DNA from: Corynebacterium efficiens YS-314
GTDB lineage: Bacteria; Actinomycetota; Actinomycetes; Mycobacteriales; Mycobacteriaceae
Direction: 5' to 3'
DNA length: 48,672 nucleotides
Assembly: GCF_000011305.1 (NCBI RefSeq)
Contig: NC_004320.1
Location: 1 to 48,672 of the forward strand
The position numbers and the translations under genes are program-made. A model generated the notes under the pieces. That model was not told where the DNA came from and ran no database searches. It saw only the letters and a list, made by a program, of their open reading frames with translations. Shown here piece by piece: positions 7,600-16,743 of this stretch (its first letter is position 1; every line of letters begins with the position of its first letter).

Positions 7600-8178
7600 A
7601 TGATAATAGGAATCATTAATTCAAAAGGCGGGGTAGGTAAAACAACCACTGCCATCAACCTTGCCACTGTCTTTTCCAATGAGGGCTACAGCGTGCAGGT
7701 CTTGGATATGGATCCGCAGGGCAGCGCTTCGGAGTGGGCGGACCGCGCTGCCGATGCAGGCACTCCTCTACCGTTTGCGGTCGAGTCTACGAATATTAAA
7801 CGTCTCCCTCGCGTCGTGAATGAAACAGAGTTCACAATCATTGATACACCCCCCGGTGATCCGGCGATCATGGACGCAGCTATCGCAGCATCAGACTTCG
7901 TGATCGTCCCAGTGCAATCTTCCCCTATTGAATTGGTACGCGTGAGTGAGACGCTTCCCTCTCTCGCTTCCACTCCTCATGGAGTGTTATTGACATCTGT
8001 AAGATTTGGCACCCGCCAATTCGAGGAAACTGTAGAGGGATTGAATCAACAAGGCATTTCGGCATTTGATACCAAAATACCGATCCGTGAGGGGATCCGA
8101 GCCGCTTTTGGTGGAGTGCCCACAAAATTTGAAGGTTATGACTTTCTAGCAAAAGAGATAATGGAGGCGATGGCGTAA
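7600..8178 (+). CDS. parA: ParA-family partition ATPase
   Basis: 192 residues starting MIIGIINSKGGVGKTTTAINL; an AAAGAAAGGG ribosome site precedes this ATG. The upstream in-frame ATG at 7546 lies inside the inverted repeat and is unlikely to be used. The deviant Walker A is KGGVGKTT. Walker A' / switch regions appear as LDMDPQGSASEW and IIDTPPGD. It hydrolyses ATP on nucleoid DNA to move plasmid copies apart. Its stop overlaps the start of the small DNA-binding partner (TAATG). It is about the size of the short ParA/ParF class without an N-terminal HTH. Confidence 0.95.
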   Translation: MIIGIINSKGGVGKTTTAINLATVFSNEGYSVQVLDMDPQGSASEWADRAADAGTPLPFAVESTNIKRLPRVVNETEFTIIDTPPGDPAIMDAAIAASDFVIVPVQSSPIELVRVSETLPSLASTPHGVLLTSVRFGTRQFEETVEGLNQQGISAFDTKIPIREGIRAAFGGVPTKFEGYDFLAKEIMEAMA

Positions 8179-8393
8179 TGGCGATTAAGAAGGCGTCCGA
8201 TTTTATCAAGGCTCCTGCCGAAGCTAGGCCGATGAAACAGGCGTTTAAAACCGGAGAGGTAAAGGCGTTCACTCTTCGGATGGATGCTGAGCTGCATCAA
8301 CGCCTCAAGATCAAGGCTGCTGAAGAGGGTCGCACAATGACAGATATTTTAGATGAGTTAGCTAGGGGATACCTAGACGGAAAGACGTCTTAG
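8178..8393 (+). CDS. Ribbon-helix-helix centromere-binding protein (ParB/ParG-like role)
   Basis: 71 residues. A flexible basic N-terminus (MAIKKASDFIKAPAEARPMKQ) is followed by a ribbon-helix-helix fold: VKAFTLRMDAELHQRLKIKAAEEGRTMTDILDELARGYL. This layout matches the small partners of ParF-type ATPases. It overlaps parA by one base and is flanked on both sides by AGACGTCT repeats that are its likely binding sites, where it would act as centromere adaptor and autorepressor. Confidence 0.88.
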   Translation: MAIKKASDFIKAPAEARPMKQAFKTGEVKAFTLRMDAELHQRLKIKAAEEGRTMTDILDELARGYLDGKTS

Positions 8394-8500
8394 AGTCTTG
8401 CTGTCTAGGTGTCGAAATGTCAGATCTTTAGACGTCTTTCCACCTAGATGTCTGACTTCTTTACATCTAGACGTTAGGCTTCTAGGTGGAAAGACGTCTA
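8384..8500. repeat. AGACGTCT repeat cluster with a perfect 19-bp inverted repeat
   Basis: AGACGTCT occurs at the end of the RHH gene and again in both arms of a perfect 19-bp inverted repeat: 8429-8447 (TAGACGTCTTTCCACCTAG) and 8482-8500. Related degenerate copies (CTAGATGTC, CTAGACGTT) lie between the arms. With the palindrome upstream of parA, this brackets the partition operon, as expected for a bipartite centromere. Confidence 0.7.
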
Positions 8501-8640
8501 GATTTCTACATCTCTCTATAGAGTTGGAAAACAAATCGACATAGTGTTCTTCCTAGGTAATAAAAATTTATAAAAGAGAAGAGCGCGTTAATACATCATA
8601 AATCCACGGCAAAGGGCATACTAGAAAGAACAGAAAAAAT

Positions 8641-8670
8641 AGAAGACTCCGGGGGCAACCGGAGTCTTCT
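8641..8670. promoter_or_regulatory. Strong hairpin upstream of repA
   Basis: A 12-bp stem (AGAAGACTCCGG with CCGGAGTCTTCT) around a 6-base loop lies 60 bases before the rep start and has no U-run. It could terminate parA-operon transcription or be a leader structure controlling Rep synthesis. The rest of 8501-8729 is AT-rich with no gene seen. Confidence 0.5.
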
Positions 8671-8729
8671 GGAGGTGTAAGTCAGATCCTGGCAGATCTT
8701 CTTACCCTCACCCGAACCATTACTTCGAG

Positions 8730-10373
8730 GTGAGCTGTATCAACAGCATAGCAAGAACCCGCGCCCACGCACCACAACTGGTGCGCGAGTGTCATCACGA
8801 CACCCTACCGACCTATGTGCCTGTCACACTCGGTGATCACGCACCCTCCCTGTGGTCAGACACCCAGCGCTATACGGACGAGGACACCTACCAACGTGAT
8901 CGTGATAGTTGGTTCGATACCCATATTGTCACCCACCAGAGCCGCGAACTAGTCGATACCGGGTGGTGCCACCACGATGCTGAGATCTTGCTCAGTCACC
9001 TTGGACGTGATGGTCTGCACTGCGCGAAGGACCGGGCAGGAATCACCAAGGCCTGGTCGAAGACGAAAGACCAGCATGGGCACCGCACCCCGTTGATTTG
9101 GCCGAGGGAACGTGTGCATCTGGCGGAATATATCCACTTCACCAACCCCACTTATGCTGCTGTGATCGTCATCGATATCGACCACGTCGGAGCACCTGGA
9201 GGCTTCCTCTCAGGACTTGATGGGTTTGTCGCCGACAAGGTCGAAAAACTCGCCCACCTCCGCCTGGGGCCTAATTGGATTGGGATCAACCCAGAATCGG
9301 GAAAGTCTCAGATGATCTGGTACATCGACCCGGTCTATCGCACCCCAGGGGAAGTATCTAAGCCCTGGAGTCTGCTGGAGGCACTACATACGGAGCTGCA
9401 GGCGTTTTTCGAAGCCGATAAGAACTTCTCTCATGGGTGGTCTCGTAATCCGATCTATTCCGGGGATAATCTAGGGGCATACCGTTGGTACGCCCAACAC
9501 CATGAGGTGTTTCATATGCGCCTGTTATCGACAGGTCTATGGATGCTGAAAGGAGACACCGTGGCCACCATGGAAGACAAAGGTGTGGCTGATCGCCGCC
9601 ATACCCAACGCTTTTCCAGCGGACGTGAACTCATCAACGCCGCCAGAGCTAACACCGAACGAGCCCGCCAAGCCATGCAAGCTAGGGAAGTCCTCGCCGG
9701 CTTAGAAGACGATGATCTCGCCAAAGCTTTTGAGGCCTCCGACCCGGATGTCATTGATGGCGTACGCGTGGTGTGGCAGTCACCTGGCAGGGCTCAGCGT
9801 GATGTCACTGCCTTCCAGCACGCATTAAAGACTGCTGGTCGGTTGAACCGGGCGGGGAAGAAGATGACTGATGATGCCATCATTGATGCCTACCGGGAAG
9901 CCTATGAGGTGGCGCATTCTGTGGGTGCTGATGATCGCCCGCGGGAGGAACCCCCGATGCGGGATCTGCGTTCACTGGCACGGCGTGTGCGTGGGTATGT
10001 AGCTAGTAATAAGCGGGTTGAGCATGCGGTGGTGAAGGAGAATCCGACGGATACTCGTATGCGGCCGCAGGAACGTAAGGCGTTAGCGACTCTGGGTAGG
10101 CGTGGCGGGAAGAAGGCTGCGGAACGGTGGAAAGACCCCGAAAGTGATTACGCGAAAAACCAGTTAGAAACTCTAAAGAAAACTCAGCGCAAAAAAAAGA
10201 TCCAGGGTCAAACAACTCGGGCTCGGATTCAAGCTTTTATCGGTGAGCAGTATATAAACCTTGGCAGGGTCCCTACTCGTAAAGAGATAGCTACAGAAGT
10301 GGGGTGCACTTCCCGGACAGTTACTACCCATCTTGCCGCCCTCAGGAATGCAGGATTACTCCCTCAGGAATAG
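8730..10373 (+). CDS. repA: Plasmid replication initiator (ColE2/Rep family with PriCT-type region)
   Basis: 547 residues from GTG at 8730; the start is uncertain because a GAGG-like site lies very close. The N-terminal ~230 residues resemble ColE2-type Rep priming enzymes: AEYIHFTNPTYAAVIVIDIDH, WIGINPESGKSQMIWYIDPVY, FSHGWSRNPIYSGDN. A middle part (about 330-410) has the helical look of a primase C-terminal domain. The C-terminus is a winged helix (RVPTRKEIATEVGCTSRTVTTHLAALRNAGLL). In this family the protein makes the primer at an origin located just downstream of its own gene, so 10374-10595 is the place to look. No iterons are obvious there. Confidence 0.9.
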   Translation: MSCINSIARTRAHAPQLVRECHHDTLPTYVPVTLGDHAPSLWSDTQRYTDEDTYQRDRDSWFDTHIVTHQSRELVDTGWCHHDAEILLSHLGRDGLHCAKDRAGITKAWSKTKDQHGHRTPLIWPRERVHLAEYIHFTNPTYAAVIVIDIDHVGAPGGFLSGLDGFVADKVEKLAHLRLGPNWIGINPESGKSQMIWYIDPVYRTPGEVSKPWSLLEALHTELQAFFEADKNFSHGWSRNPIYSGDNLGAYRWYAQHHEVFHMRLLSTGLWMLKGDTVATMEDKGVADRRHTQRFSSGRELINAARANTERARQAMQAREVLAGLEDDDLAKAFEASDPDVIDGVRVVWQSPGRAQRDVTAFQHALKTAGRLNRAGKKMTDDAIIDAYREAYEVAHSVGADDRPREEPPMRDLRSLARRVRGYVASNKRVEHAVVKENPTDTRMRPQERKALATLGRRGGKKAAERWKDPESDYAKNQLETLKKTQRKKKIQGQTTRARIQAFIGEQYINLGRVPTRKEIATEVGCTSRTVTTHLAALRNAGLLPQE

Positions 10374-10595
10374 GGGTGGAAGTACCGTAAGCAATAGAAC
10401 GGTGCCCCTTGGTTGTATTACTCCTAGGGGTTTGTTTTCTTCTACCGGTGGGAGAAAAGGTCTTTTGATTCACTGTCTATAGATGAGTACTTAAATCTAT
10501 CGGTAGCTTGCTAGCTCGATGAGCTAGGCGCTGAGCTAAAAAGACTTAGTGCTGAAGTAGCTCATGTACAGAACCATAAGAGAGAAGAAGTAGTC

Positions 10596-11558
10596 GTGAG
10601 TGAACCTGTTGCTGTTGGTGAGTTTTATGTGGATCCTGCTGATTCTGAGGTACCACCGTGGTCGCGGTTAACAGCAACCGTGCTTCACACCATGACTGAC
10701 GGGGAGATCTGGCGTCGTAGAGACCTCCTGTCCGCAGCGCGTAAGCACGCGAGGGTGTCTGAGGCGGGGATGACGGAAGTTCTGAACTCAGGGGCTCTTC
10801 GTATTGATAACCGGTTAAGTTGGGCCGTTCAACACTTATCCAAGGCCAGACTTATTGAAGCTGTGTCTAGGGGGCAGTACCGCATCACGGACGCTGGTCG
10901 CAGGTGGCTTGAGGAACACCCGGACGGCATGATCTACAGCGACGCTAACGCGTTTTTCAGCCCCTACTGGCCTAAGCCATCACCCACAGCAGAGGCGGCA
11001 GAAGAAACTGCAGATAGCCCTTCGATAGAAGCACCTAGTTTGCAAAATTCTGACGAGGTCATGGACACCGCGGAACAAGCCAACCGCCACCGGGTCGGTG
11101 CAGAACTTCTCGCGGCACTGCGTGAGGTGGATCCGGAGTTCTTTGAGCGCGTGGTTATCGATGTGCTTTTGGCGATGGGGTATGGAGGAGCACACGGTAA
11201 AGGTTCAGCTATTGGTCGCAGTCACGATGGAGGCATCGATGGGATCATCGATGAAGACGCCTTAGGGTTAGACAAGATTTATGTGCAAGCCAAGCGCTAT
11301 GCCAAGGGCAATAATGTCGGCCAGCCAGAGATCCAAGCTTTCGTCGGTGCGATGCATGGTAGAGCCGCGCACAAGGGGGTCTTTTTCACCACGAGTGCGT
11401 TTACCTCATCCGCGCGGTCCTATGCCGCCGGGATCCCCACGCGTGTAGTGCTGATCGATGGCCCACGACTCGTTGATCTGATGATGCGCTACCGAGTAGG
11501 GGTTCAAGCGCAGCGCACGTATATCACTCTCGGGTTTGACCAAGATTACTTCGAGTAA
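10596..11558 (+). CDS. Mrr-type restriction endonuclease
   Basis: 320 residues. The N-terminal ~120 residues form a winged-helix Mrr_N-like domain (LTDGEIWRRRDLL...NRLSWAVQHLSKARLIE...YRITDAGRRWL). A charged linker follows. The C-terminal PD-(D/E)XK nuclease domain has FERVVIDVLLAMGYGG, then SHDGGIDGIID (catalytic Asp, about 209-216) and VQAKRY with Q-A-K in place of ExK (about 230-235), the standard Mrr catalytic triad. Mrr enzymes cut methylated DNA. No methyltransferase is adjacent, consistent with a type IV enzyme acting against modified incoming DNA such as phage. Confidence 0.93.
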   Translation: MSEPVAVGEFYVDPADSEVPPWSRLTATVLHTMTDGEIWRRRDLLSAARKHARVSEAGMTEVLNSGALRIDNRLSWAVQHLSKARLIEAVSRGQYRITDAGRRWLEEHPDGMIYSDANAFFSPYWPKPSPTAEAAEETADSPSIEAPSLQNSDEVMDTAEQANRHRVGAELLAALREVDPEFFERVVIDVLLAMGYGGAHGKGSAIGRSHDGGIDGIIDEDALGLDKIYVQAKRYAKGNNVGQPEIQAFVGAMHGRAAHKGVFFTTSAFTSSARSYAAGIPTRVVLIDGPRLVDLMMRYRVGVQAQRTYITLGFDQDYFE

Positions 11559-11626
11559 ACCCCTGTCACCACTCACGGTGGGGGCCCTGTGTCTGAGTCT
11601 GGAATGAGTGCGGGCGAGCAAGCCCG

Positions 11627-11806
11627 TTAGTTCTCCGTGTGGGTCACGATGATGTCGAGGGTGTCGCAACCTAAGATCGCTGCGGCTAACTCAGTGAGCA
11701 TCTCTTCTGACGGTGACACCGGTATCCGCTCGAGCAGTTGACGGGTTATCTCCGCGGTGTCAGCGCCGATGAAGATCTCATCCCAGGTGTCCACAATAAT
11801 CGCCAC
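11627..11806 (-). CDS. Small acidic hypothetical protein
   Basis: 59 residues from a GTG at 11806; a second GTG at 11794 is better spaced from an AAGGTG. The sequence includes DTWDEIFIGADTAEITRQLLERI and ends DIIVTHTEN. It is convergent with the Mrr gene. Composition is plausible for a small acidic plasmid protein and no family is recognised. It is short and the ribosome site is weak, so it could be noncoding. Confidence 0.35.
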   Translation of the reverse strand: MAIIVDTWDEIFIGADTAEITRQLLERIPVSPSEEMLTELAAAILGCDTLDIIVTHTEN

Positions 11807-12031
11807 ACCTTGTTAGACTGCCTGAACCTCTTCGAGGTTCCCACGCGCACAGAAACGTCGTCGCCGTGAGCGTGTGCCTCGCCACCGTGACGACCCTGGG
11901 CTAGGATTGCCCTTAACAAACAAAGAAAAACACCAAGACAAAAAAAAGATCACATGGTACATTGGCAGTAAACTTGCAAAATTTGTATCCCGTCTGAGCT
12001 GGACAAATGCGTATAAGAGGAGGTCACGGCG
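11807..12031. other. Region upstream of the relaxase, candidate origin of transfer
   Basis: No convincing gene. The half nearest traA is AT-rich with A-tracts (around 11930-11960) and contains TTGCAAAATTTG, a near-palindrome, before the AAGAGGAGG ribosome site of traA. MobF relaxases often nick close to their own gene, so oriT may lie here. I see no diagnostic nic sequence. Confidence 0.25.
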
Positions 12032-15000
12032 GTGCTGACGATCGGCAAGATGCACGGTGAGTCTGTGGCTTATTACGAGTCGACGGTGGATGCTTGTGTG
12101 GCTGAACGTGGGCCGGATGGGTATTACTCGGAGGATGGTCGGCGTCCTGCGACCGCCTGGGTGGTGAGCCCAAGCTCGCGTTTGGAGGCGTCGGTGTCGG
12201 CGTTTTTGGGTGTGGAATCGGGTGATGTTGTTGCTGGGAAACAGGTGGCGAAGTGGTTTAATTCGGCACAAGCTCCGAGTGGTAAATCATTAGGTCGGCG
12301 GCCGGGAGCAAGTGGGGTTCCGGGGTTTGATTTAACGTTTTGTGCGCCGAAGAGTGTGTCGTTGGTGTGGGGTTTCGGCGATTCAAGTATGAAGAAGATC
12401 GTTGATGAGGCGCACGCTCAGGCGGTCTCGGCGGCGTTGAGTTACCTTTCTGAGCATGCTGGTTACACCCGGAAGGCATCGGAGCATGATCCGAACGAGA
12501 TGATTCTTGCTCGGGTTTCTGGGTTATCTGGGGTGAAGTATGAGCATAAAACCTCTCGTGCGGGTGATCCTCATGTGCATTCTCATGTGCTGTTGAGTAA
12601 TCGTCAGTTGTGTCCGGATGGGAAAAGTCGCACGCTGGATTCGAAGTCTGTGTATCACGAGGCGCGTGCAGCAGGGATGTTGTATCAGTCGGTGTTGCGC
12701 TCGACGTTGAGTAAAAATCTCGGTGTGCAGTGGGCGGAAGTCAGCAATGGGTGCGCTGAAATCGCAGGCCTAGATGCCCCGGAAGTCATTGAGGCGTATT
12801 CGACTCGGATGCGAGAAATCAATGACTGGAAGCACGAAAACGGGGCTGATTTTGCGGGTGCCTCACGGATGGGGCAGGCAATTACCCGTCGGGTCAAAGA
12901 CACAGACACCCCGATGGAGGAGCTGCATGCGCGGTGGATGGCGCACTCTGTGGGCATGAAAGTCTATGACACGGTCGCGTCTTTTGCTCAGAACACCGCC
13001 TCGGAATCGGCTCATCGTGAGGTGACACTGCCCAGCCCAGCAGCGGTGATTAATGCGGTGATTGAGCAGCGCTCGACGTTTACGCGCGCTGATTTGGTGG
13101 AGAAAACCGCCGAGCTTATGCCTGTGGGCATCGCCCCAGAAGCCATTGTGGGTCACGTGGAAGCCATTGTTGATCAGATTATCGCGGAAGAATTAGCGTG
13201 GTCGGTTAACCCGGATATGGCTCGCAGTCACAGCCGGACAGCGCGGGAAGGATCGCAAAGGTTTACTGCGGAAGCAGTGGTGGAGGAAGTCAATGATGGC
13301 ATTGATCTGGCCACCGCCAGGGTGAATCGGGGAGTGGATGCGTCGTCGATTAGGCCGATTAAGGACACGTTGTCGGTGGATCAGGCGCGTGCTATGCGCG
13401 CAGTGGTGGCCTCTCACTACCGGGCATCAGTGGTGGTAGCACCAGCCGGGGCGGGTAAAACATCGTCGTTGAAAGCGGCCCGCCAGGCCTGGGAACGCGC
13501 GGGTAAAACCGTGGTGGGGTTAGCGCCCACGGGGAAGGCTGCGGATGTGATGGTGCGAGAAGACGTCGCCCATACTTCTGCCACCATCGCCAAAGCCCTC
13601 GTCGGCACACGCGAGATGACCCCTAAGCAGATCGCTTTGAAACTCGGCTGGGATGCCTCAACAGTGGTGGTCGTTGATGAAGCCGGCATGGTGGCCACCC
13701 CAGACATGGCGACCTTATTACAGGTCACGGCTGCTGCAGATGCCAGGATCGTGTTCGTCGGTGACCCACACCAGTACTCGGCAGTGAAAGCTCGCTCTGG
13801 GATGTTGGCGACCTTAGCCTATGAACTACCTGATTCAGTGGAGTTAACAGAGGTGTTTAGACAAAAGCATGCCGGCGAACGTTTGGCGTCGCAATTGCTG
13901 CGTAACGGTGACGAAACCGATACTGCCCGTGCCGCCCAGTGGTATGCCGATAACAACCGTCTGCATGCAGGATCCTCGACGGCGATGCTCATGGACGCCC
14001 TCACCAGTTGGGCCAAAGACAAGGATAAAGGCCTGGAGTCGTTGTTGGTGGCTAGTACCCGGGAGGATGTGGATCTGCTCAACCGCCTAGCCCAGCAGGT
14101 CTGCGGGGATACCGGGGCCATTAACCCACTGGGTCATCAAGTCCGGCTTTCTAGCGGCCACCAGGGATTTGTCGGCGATGTCATCCTTACCAAGCGCAAC
14201 AACTATGATCTGCTGACTGATGCTGGGGATATTGTCCGCAACGGCCAACGCTGGATCATCCAAGACGTGCATGAGGACGGCAGCATGACTGCCAGGCGTA
14301 TGGATGACACCCACGCCACAGCGCATCTGCCCGTTGATTACGTTAAAGATCATGTGCAGTTGGGATATGCCTCCACCGGGCACGCAGCCCAAGGCGCCAC
14401 AGTTGATACCTGCCACGTTGTCGCAGGGCTTGGCCAAGTGGACCGGGCAGGAGTCTATGTGCCACTGACGCGTGGACGCTATGAAAACCACCTGTATTTG
14501 ATGGACACCAGAGCAGGTGACCCTGATACCGGGCACGGATCCCTGCTGGTGGAAGAACGCCGCGAAACACCAGAGTACGCGCGTGACCTGCTGATCAATG
14601 CTGCGAAACGTGACCGGGCAGATATCACGCCACAACAACTGTGGCGGGATGCCAGGGCTGATTTTGAGCTCGCGAAACTCTCCAGCAACCTGGTGGTGGA
14701 TGAAGACCCTTATGCCGGCACCCACATGGCGGCCATCATGGCCCAGCGTCAGAGCATGCGTCGTGCACGGTTGGAGGAGTTTTACCAGGCCACCCGGGAG
14801 CAACGAGCAGCGAAGAAAAAGAAGCCTGCACGTGCTTTAACCCCTGAGGAGATTGTCGAGGCGTCCTTGAAGGATCGCCCGTTGGCGGATATCCCCGGCT
14901 GGTTGTTAGAGCAGATGGTGGACGCCCCTCACACGGTGGTGGAGACTTATCAGGCGACAGAGCAGACTTATCACGTGCTGGTAGACAAAGCTCAGCAGGC

Positions 15001-15592
15001 AGAAGAGGCGAAGCAGCACCTCCCTGGTGTGGTGGCCACCCTGGAGGAACTACAGGCGAAGAAGTGCCAGGTGGAGCAGGGGTTTACGGCGGCACGAGCA
15101 GAATTGGAGACAGAACGCTCCAAGCCTGGATTGGTGAAGCTGGTGCGTGGTGGGAAGCTTAAAGAGGCCCAATTTCAGGTGGATGACTTGCGTGAGCAGC
15201 TTGTTCACACTACCCGTGAGGTGGAGACTGCCTCGGCACAACTCCGCGATTACCAGGACATGATCGCCACCGCTCCCACACCAGAGCAGGTAGGTGAGCA
15301 GGAAAACAAACTTGCTCATTACCGCCGCGCTGTCGAGGCTTTAGACAATCCTGCGGCGGTGGCCACGGAAGATCAGTGGCGCAGCCACGCCACCTGGGAA
15401 GTCCTACGAGCAGATAGGACACGCCGCGACCCGCAGGAACGACCTGGCATGAAAGAAGTATTAAGGGCTGCTGGGGGAGATAAGGATCTGTCCACCATGC
15501 TCAACAACCCTCACCCATCGACACCGACGAGGCTCCAACCCCCAGTCCAGCGCCCTTCCTCCCCGGAACGGGATCGAGGTTATGGCCTGTGA
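12032..15592 (+). CDS. traA: TraA relaxase/helicase (MobF, TrwC-TraI family)
   Basis: 1186 residues from GTG with AGGAGG upstream. The N-terminal TrwC relaxase domain (about 1-310) has the tyrosines YYEST at 14-15 and the metal-binding triad in GDPHVHSHVLL (His181, 183, 185). A RecD/TraI-like helicase follows: Walker A APAGAGKTSS (~469-478), VVVDEAGM (~545), FVGDPHQY, VELTEVFRQ, and GYASTGHAAQGATVD near 790. A C-terminal coiled region (about 985-1110) precedes a proline-rich tail. It nicks oriT and unwinds the transferred strand. No coupling protein or type IV secretion gene was found nearby, so transfer may need help from the host or another plasmid. The tail is duplicated at 21481-21603. 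Confidence 0.95.
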   Translation: MLTIGKMHGESVAYYESTVDACVAERGPDGYYSEDGRRPATAWVVSPSSRLEASVSAFLGVESGDVVAGKQVAKWFNSAQAPSGKSLGRRPGASGVPGFDLTFCAPKSVSLVWGFGDSSMKKIVDEAHAQAVSAALSYLSEHAGYTRKASEHDPNEMILARVSGLSGVKYEHKTSRAGDPHVHSHVLLSNRQLCPDGKSRTLDSKSVYHEARAAGMLYQSVLRSTLSKNLGVQWAEVSNGCAEIAGLDAPEVIEAYSTRMREINDWKHENGADFAGASRMGQAITRRVKDTDTPMEELHARWMAHSVGMKVYDTVASFAQNTASESAHREVTLPSPAAVINAVIEQRSTFTRADLVEKTAELMPVGIAPEAIVGHVEAIVDQIIAEELAWSVNPDMARSHSRTAREGSQRFTAEAVVEEVNDGIDLATARVNRGVDASSIRPIKDTLSVDQARAMRAVVASHYRASVVVAPAGAGKTSSLKAARQAWERAGKTVVGLAPTGKAADVMVREDVAHTSATIAKALVGTREMTPKQIALKLGWDASTVVVVDEAGMVATPDMATLLQVTAAADARIVFVGDPHQYSAVKARSGMLATLAYELPDSVELTEVFRQKHAGERLASQLLRNGDETDTARAAQWYADNNRLHAGSSTAMLMDALTSWAKDKDKGLESLLVASTREDVDLLNRLAQQVCGDTGAINPLGHQVRLSSGHQGFVGDVILTKRNNYDLLTDAGDIVRNGQRWIIQDVHEDGSMTARRMDDTHATAHLPVDYVKDHVQLGYASTGHAAQGATVDTCHVVAGLGQVDRAGVYVPLTRGRYENHLYLMDTRAGDPDTGHGSLLVEERRETPEYARDLLINAAKRDRADITPQQLWRDARADFELAKLSSNLVVDEDPYAGTHMAAIMAQRQSMRRARLEEFYQATREQRAAKKKKPARALTPEEIVEASLKDRPLADIPGWLLEQMVDAPHTVVETYQATEQTYHVLVDKAQQAEEAKQHLPGVVATLEELQAKKCQVEQGFTAARAELETERSKPGLVKLVRGGKLKEAQFQVDDLREQLVHTTREVETASAQLRDYQDMIATAPTPEQVGEQENKLAHYRRAVEALDNPAAVATEDQWRSHATWEVLRADRTRRDPQERPGMKEVLRAAGGDKDLSTMLNNPHPSTPTRLQPPVQRPSSPERDRGYGL

Positions 15593-15888
15593 CAGCTAAG
15601 AATGGTGATGGGCTTAATGATGCGGCACGGTCCTACCTTGAGGCAGTTTCTCGCCGGCTTCACCAGGAATATGAGGAGCAATTCCGCCAAGCACAGCGCC
15701 GCAGCGAGGCCCAGGAAGAGCTGTGGAAACTAGTAGATCAGTTGGAAGAAATCTCTATTAAGGCAGCACACCATATGAAAGTCTTCCAAGACGCAGGGAT
15801 GGAGCTACCGGAGATCGCCAAGCTGATGTGCGTGCCTCGTGGTGTGGCCCGGATGTTTCTCGAGATCGCAGAAGGCGGTAAAAACTAG
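15589..15888 (+). CDS. Small helical protein coupled to traA, copy 1
   Basis: 99 residues whose GTG start overlaps the traA stop (GTGA). Strongly helical, with a coiled-coil-like centre (HQEYEEQFRQAQRRSEAQEELWKLVDQLEEISIKAAHHM) and a C-terminal HTH-like motif (MELPEIAKLMCVPRGVARMFLEIAE). Translational coupling suggests an accessory role in DNA transfer or its regulation. A second copy, 91 of 99 residues identical by eye, lies at 21600-21899 after a traA fragment. Confidence 0.85.
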   Translation: MTAKNGDGLNDAARSYLEAVSRRLHQEYEEQFRQAQRRSEAQEELWKLVDQLEEISIKAAHHMKVFQDAGMELPEIAKLMCVPRGVARMFLEIAEGGKN

Positions 15889-15943
15889 CTGGCGTGGTGG
15901 CTACCGCCACCGTGCCCCGACACCCTGCCAGGGCTGGTGGGGG

Positions 15944-16270
15944 TTAGCGGGTGCTGGGGACGTTGGCGAGGTAGGCGGCAATCGCACGTTCTAGCACGTC
16001 GTGGGCGGTTTCTCTGCGCTGATCAAGCAGGCGGTGAAACAAGTCTGCTTGTTCTGCGGTCACGGAAGTAGAAATCGTGACGTTAGGGCGCCCGTCCGGT
16101 GAGTGGCGAGATATTTCTGAATTATCTGCTTCTAAGTAGTCCACCAGGCCTGCAGTAGCGCGTTCCATGATTCGGTTCATGGTGGTATCACGCATAAACG
16201 CCTGGTATTTCAGGCGTTTATGTAAGTGTTCGGGGAGGTTAATGGTCATGCGGGCGGACGGGGTTGCCAT
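15944..16270 (-). CDS. Ribbon-helix-helix type plasmid regulator
   Basis: 108 residues from the ATG at 16270, which has AAGGAT well placed upstream; an in-frame ATG at 16291 is inside the operator. Two RHH-like halves are visible: ARMTINLPEHLHKRLKYQAFMRDTTMNRIMERATAGLVDYLEA and NVTISTSVTAEQADLFHRLLDQRRETAHDVLERAIAAYLA. It may therefore bind DNA as an intramolecular pair. It is divergent from the XRE gene at 16363, with palindromes between. Likely a repressor of transfer or maintenance genes. Confidence 0.8.
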   Translation of the reverse strand: MATPSARMTINLPEHLHKRLKYQAFMRDTTMNRIMERATAGLVDYLEADNSEISRHSPDGRPNVTISTSVTAEQADLFHRLLDQRRETAHDVLERAIAAYLANVPSTR

Positions 16271-16285
16271 GAAGATCCTTGGGTG

Positions 16286-16309
16286 AGTCATATGACTGCA
16301 TAGTCATAT
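16286..16309. promoter_or_regulatory. Operator-like repeats in the divergent promoter
   Basis: A perfect 12-bp palindrome AGTCATATGACT (16286-16297) is followed by a second AGTCATAT at 16302-16309, and a related TGTAGATTCATAGTCTACA lies further on. These sit between the divergent RHH and XRE genes and are the obvious binding sites for one or both. Confidence 0.6.
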
Positions 16310-16362
16310 AATGAGTTGTATTGTCTGTAGATTCATAGTCTACATAATCCCATTGTGGATGA

Positions 16363-16608
16363 GTGACTCCAGACAAGAAAATACTTATCCAACTTGGTGA
16401 CCGCCTCCGAGAGGCCCGTAAGCAGGCGAAACTCTCCCAGGAGGAAGTAGCTCATCTCTCTGGTCTGCACCGGACCTATATCAGTCTGGTCGAACGCGGA
16501 GGGCGCAATATCAGCGTGCTGAACTTGCTTTCTATCACGGGAGTGCTGGGGGTGGATGTGGGCGATATTGTTAGCGGGTTGACTCGGGAGCCACGACTTA
16601 ATCCTTAA
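16363..16608 (+). CDS. XRE-family helix-turn-helix regulator
   Basis: 81 residues, nearly all one HTH_3 domain: LGDRLREARKQAKLSQEEVAHLSGLHRTYISLVERGGRNISVLNLLSITGVLGVDVGDIV. The start is GTG at 16363. The ERGxRNIS pattern is shared with C-proteins of restriction-modification systems and with plasmid regulators. It lies upstream of the KAP NTPase gene, separated by 135 bases, and may control it or the divergent RHH gene. Confidence 0.88.
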   Translation: MTPDKKILIQLGDRLREARKQAKLSQEEVAHLSGLHRTYISLVERGGRNISVLNLLSITGVLGVDVGDIVSGLTREPRLNP

Positions 16609-16743
16609 GAGACTAAAACTAGAGATGCTGTTTCAAAGCGTATGACAGCGGTTCTTTTTGATTTTCTCTGGATCGGGACCGTGGATTAAAGGCATATCGC
16701 TCAACCACATTTGATCTGCTCACGCCATAGGAGAAGTAAAATA

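Noticed and set aside
7518..8500. CRISPR array reading of the AGACGTCT repeats
   Set aside because: The repeats are short palindromes without regular spacers or cas genes, and they flank parA and its partner.
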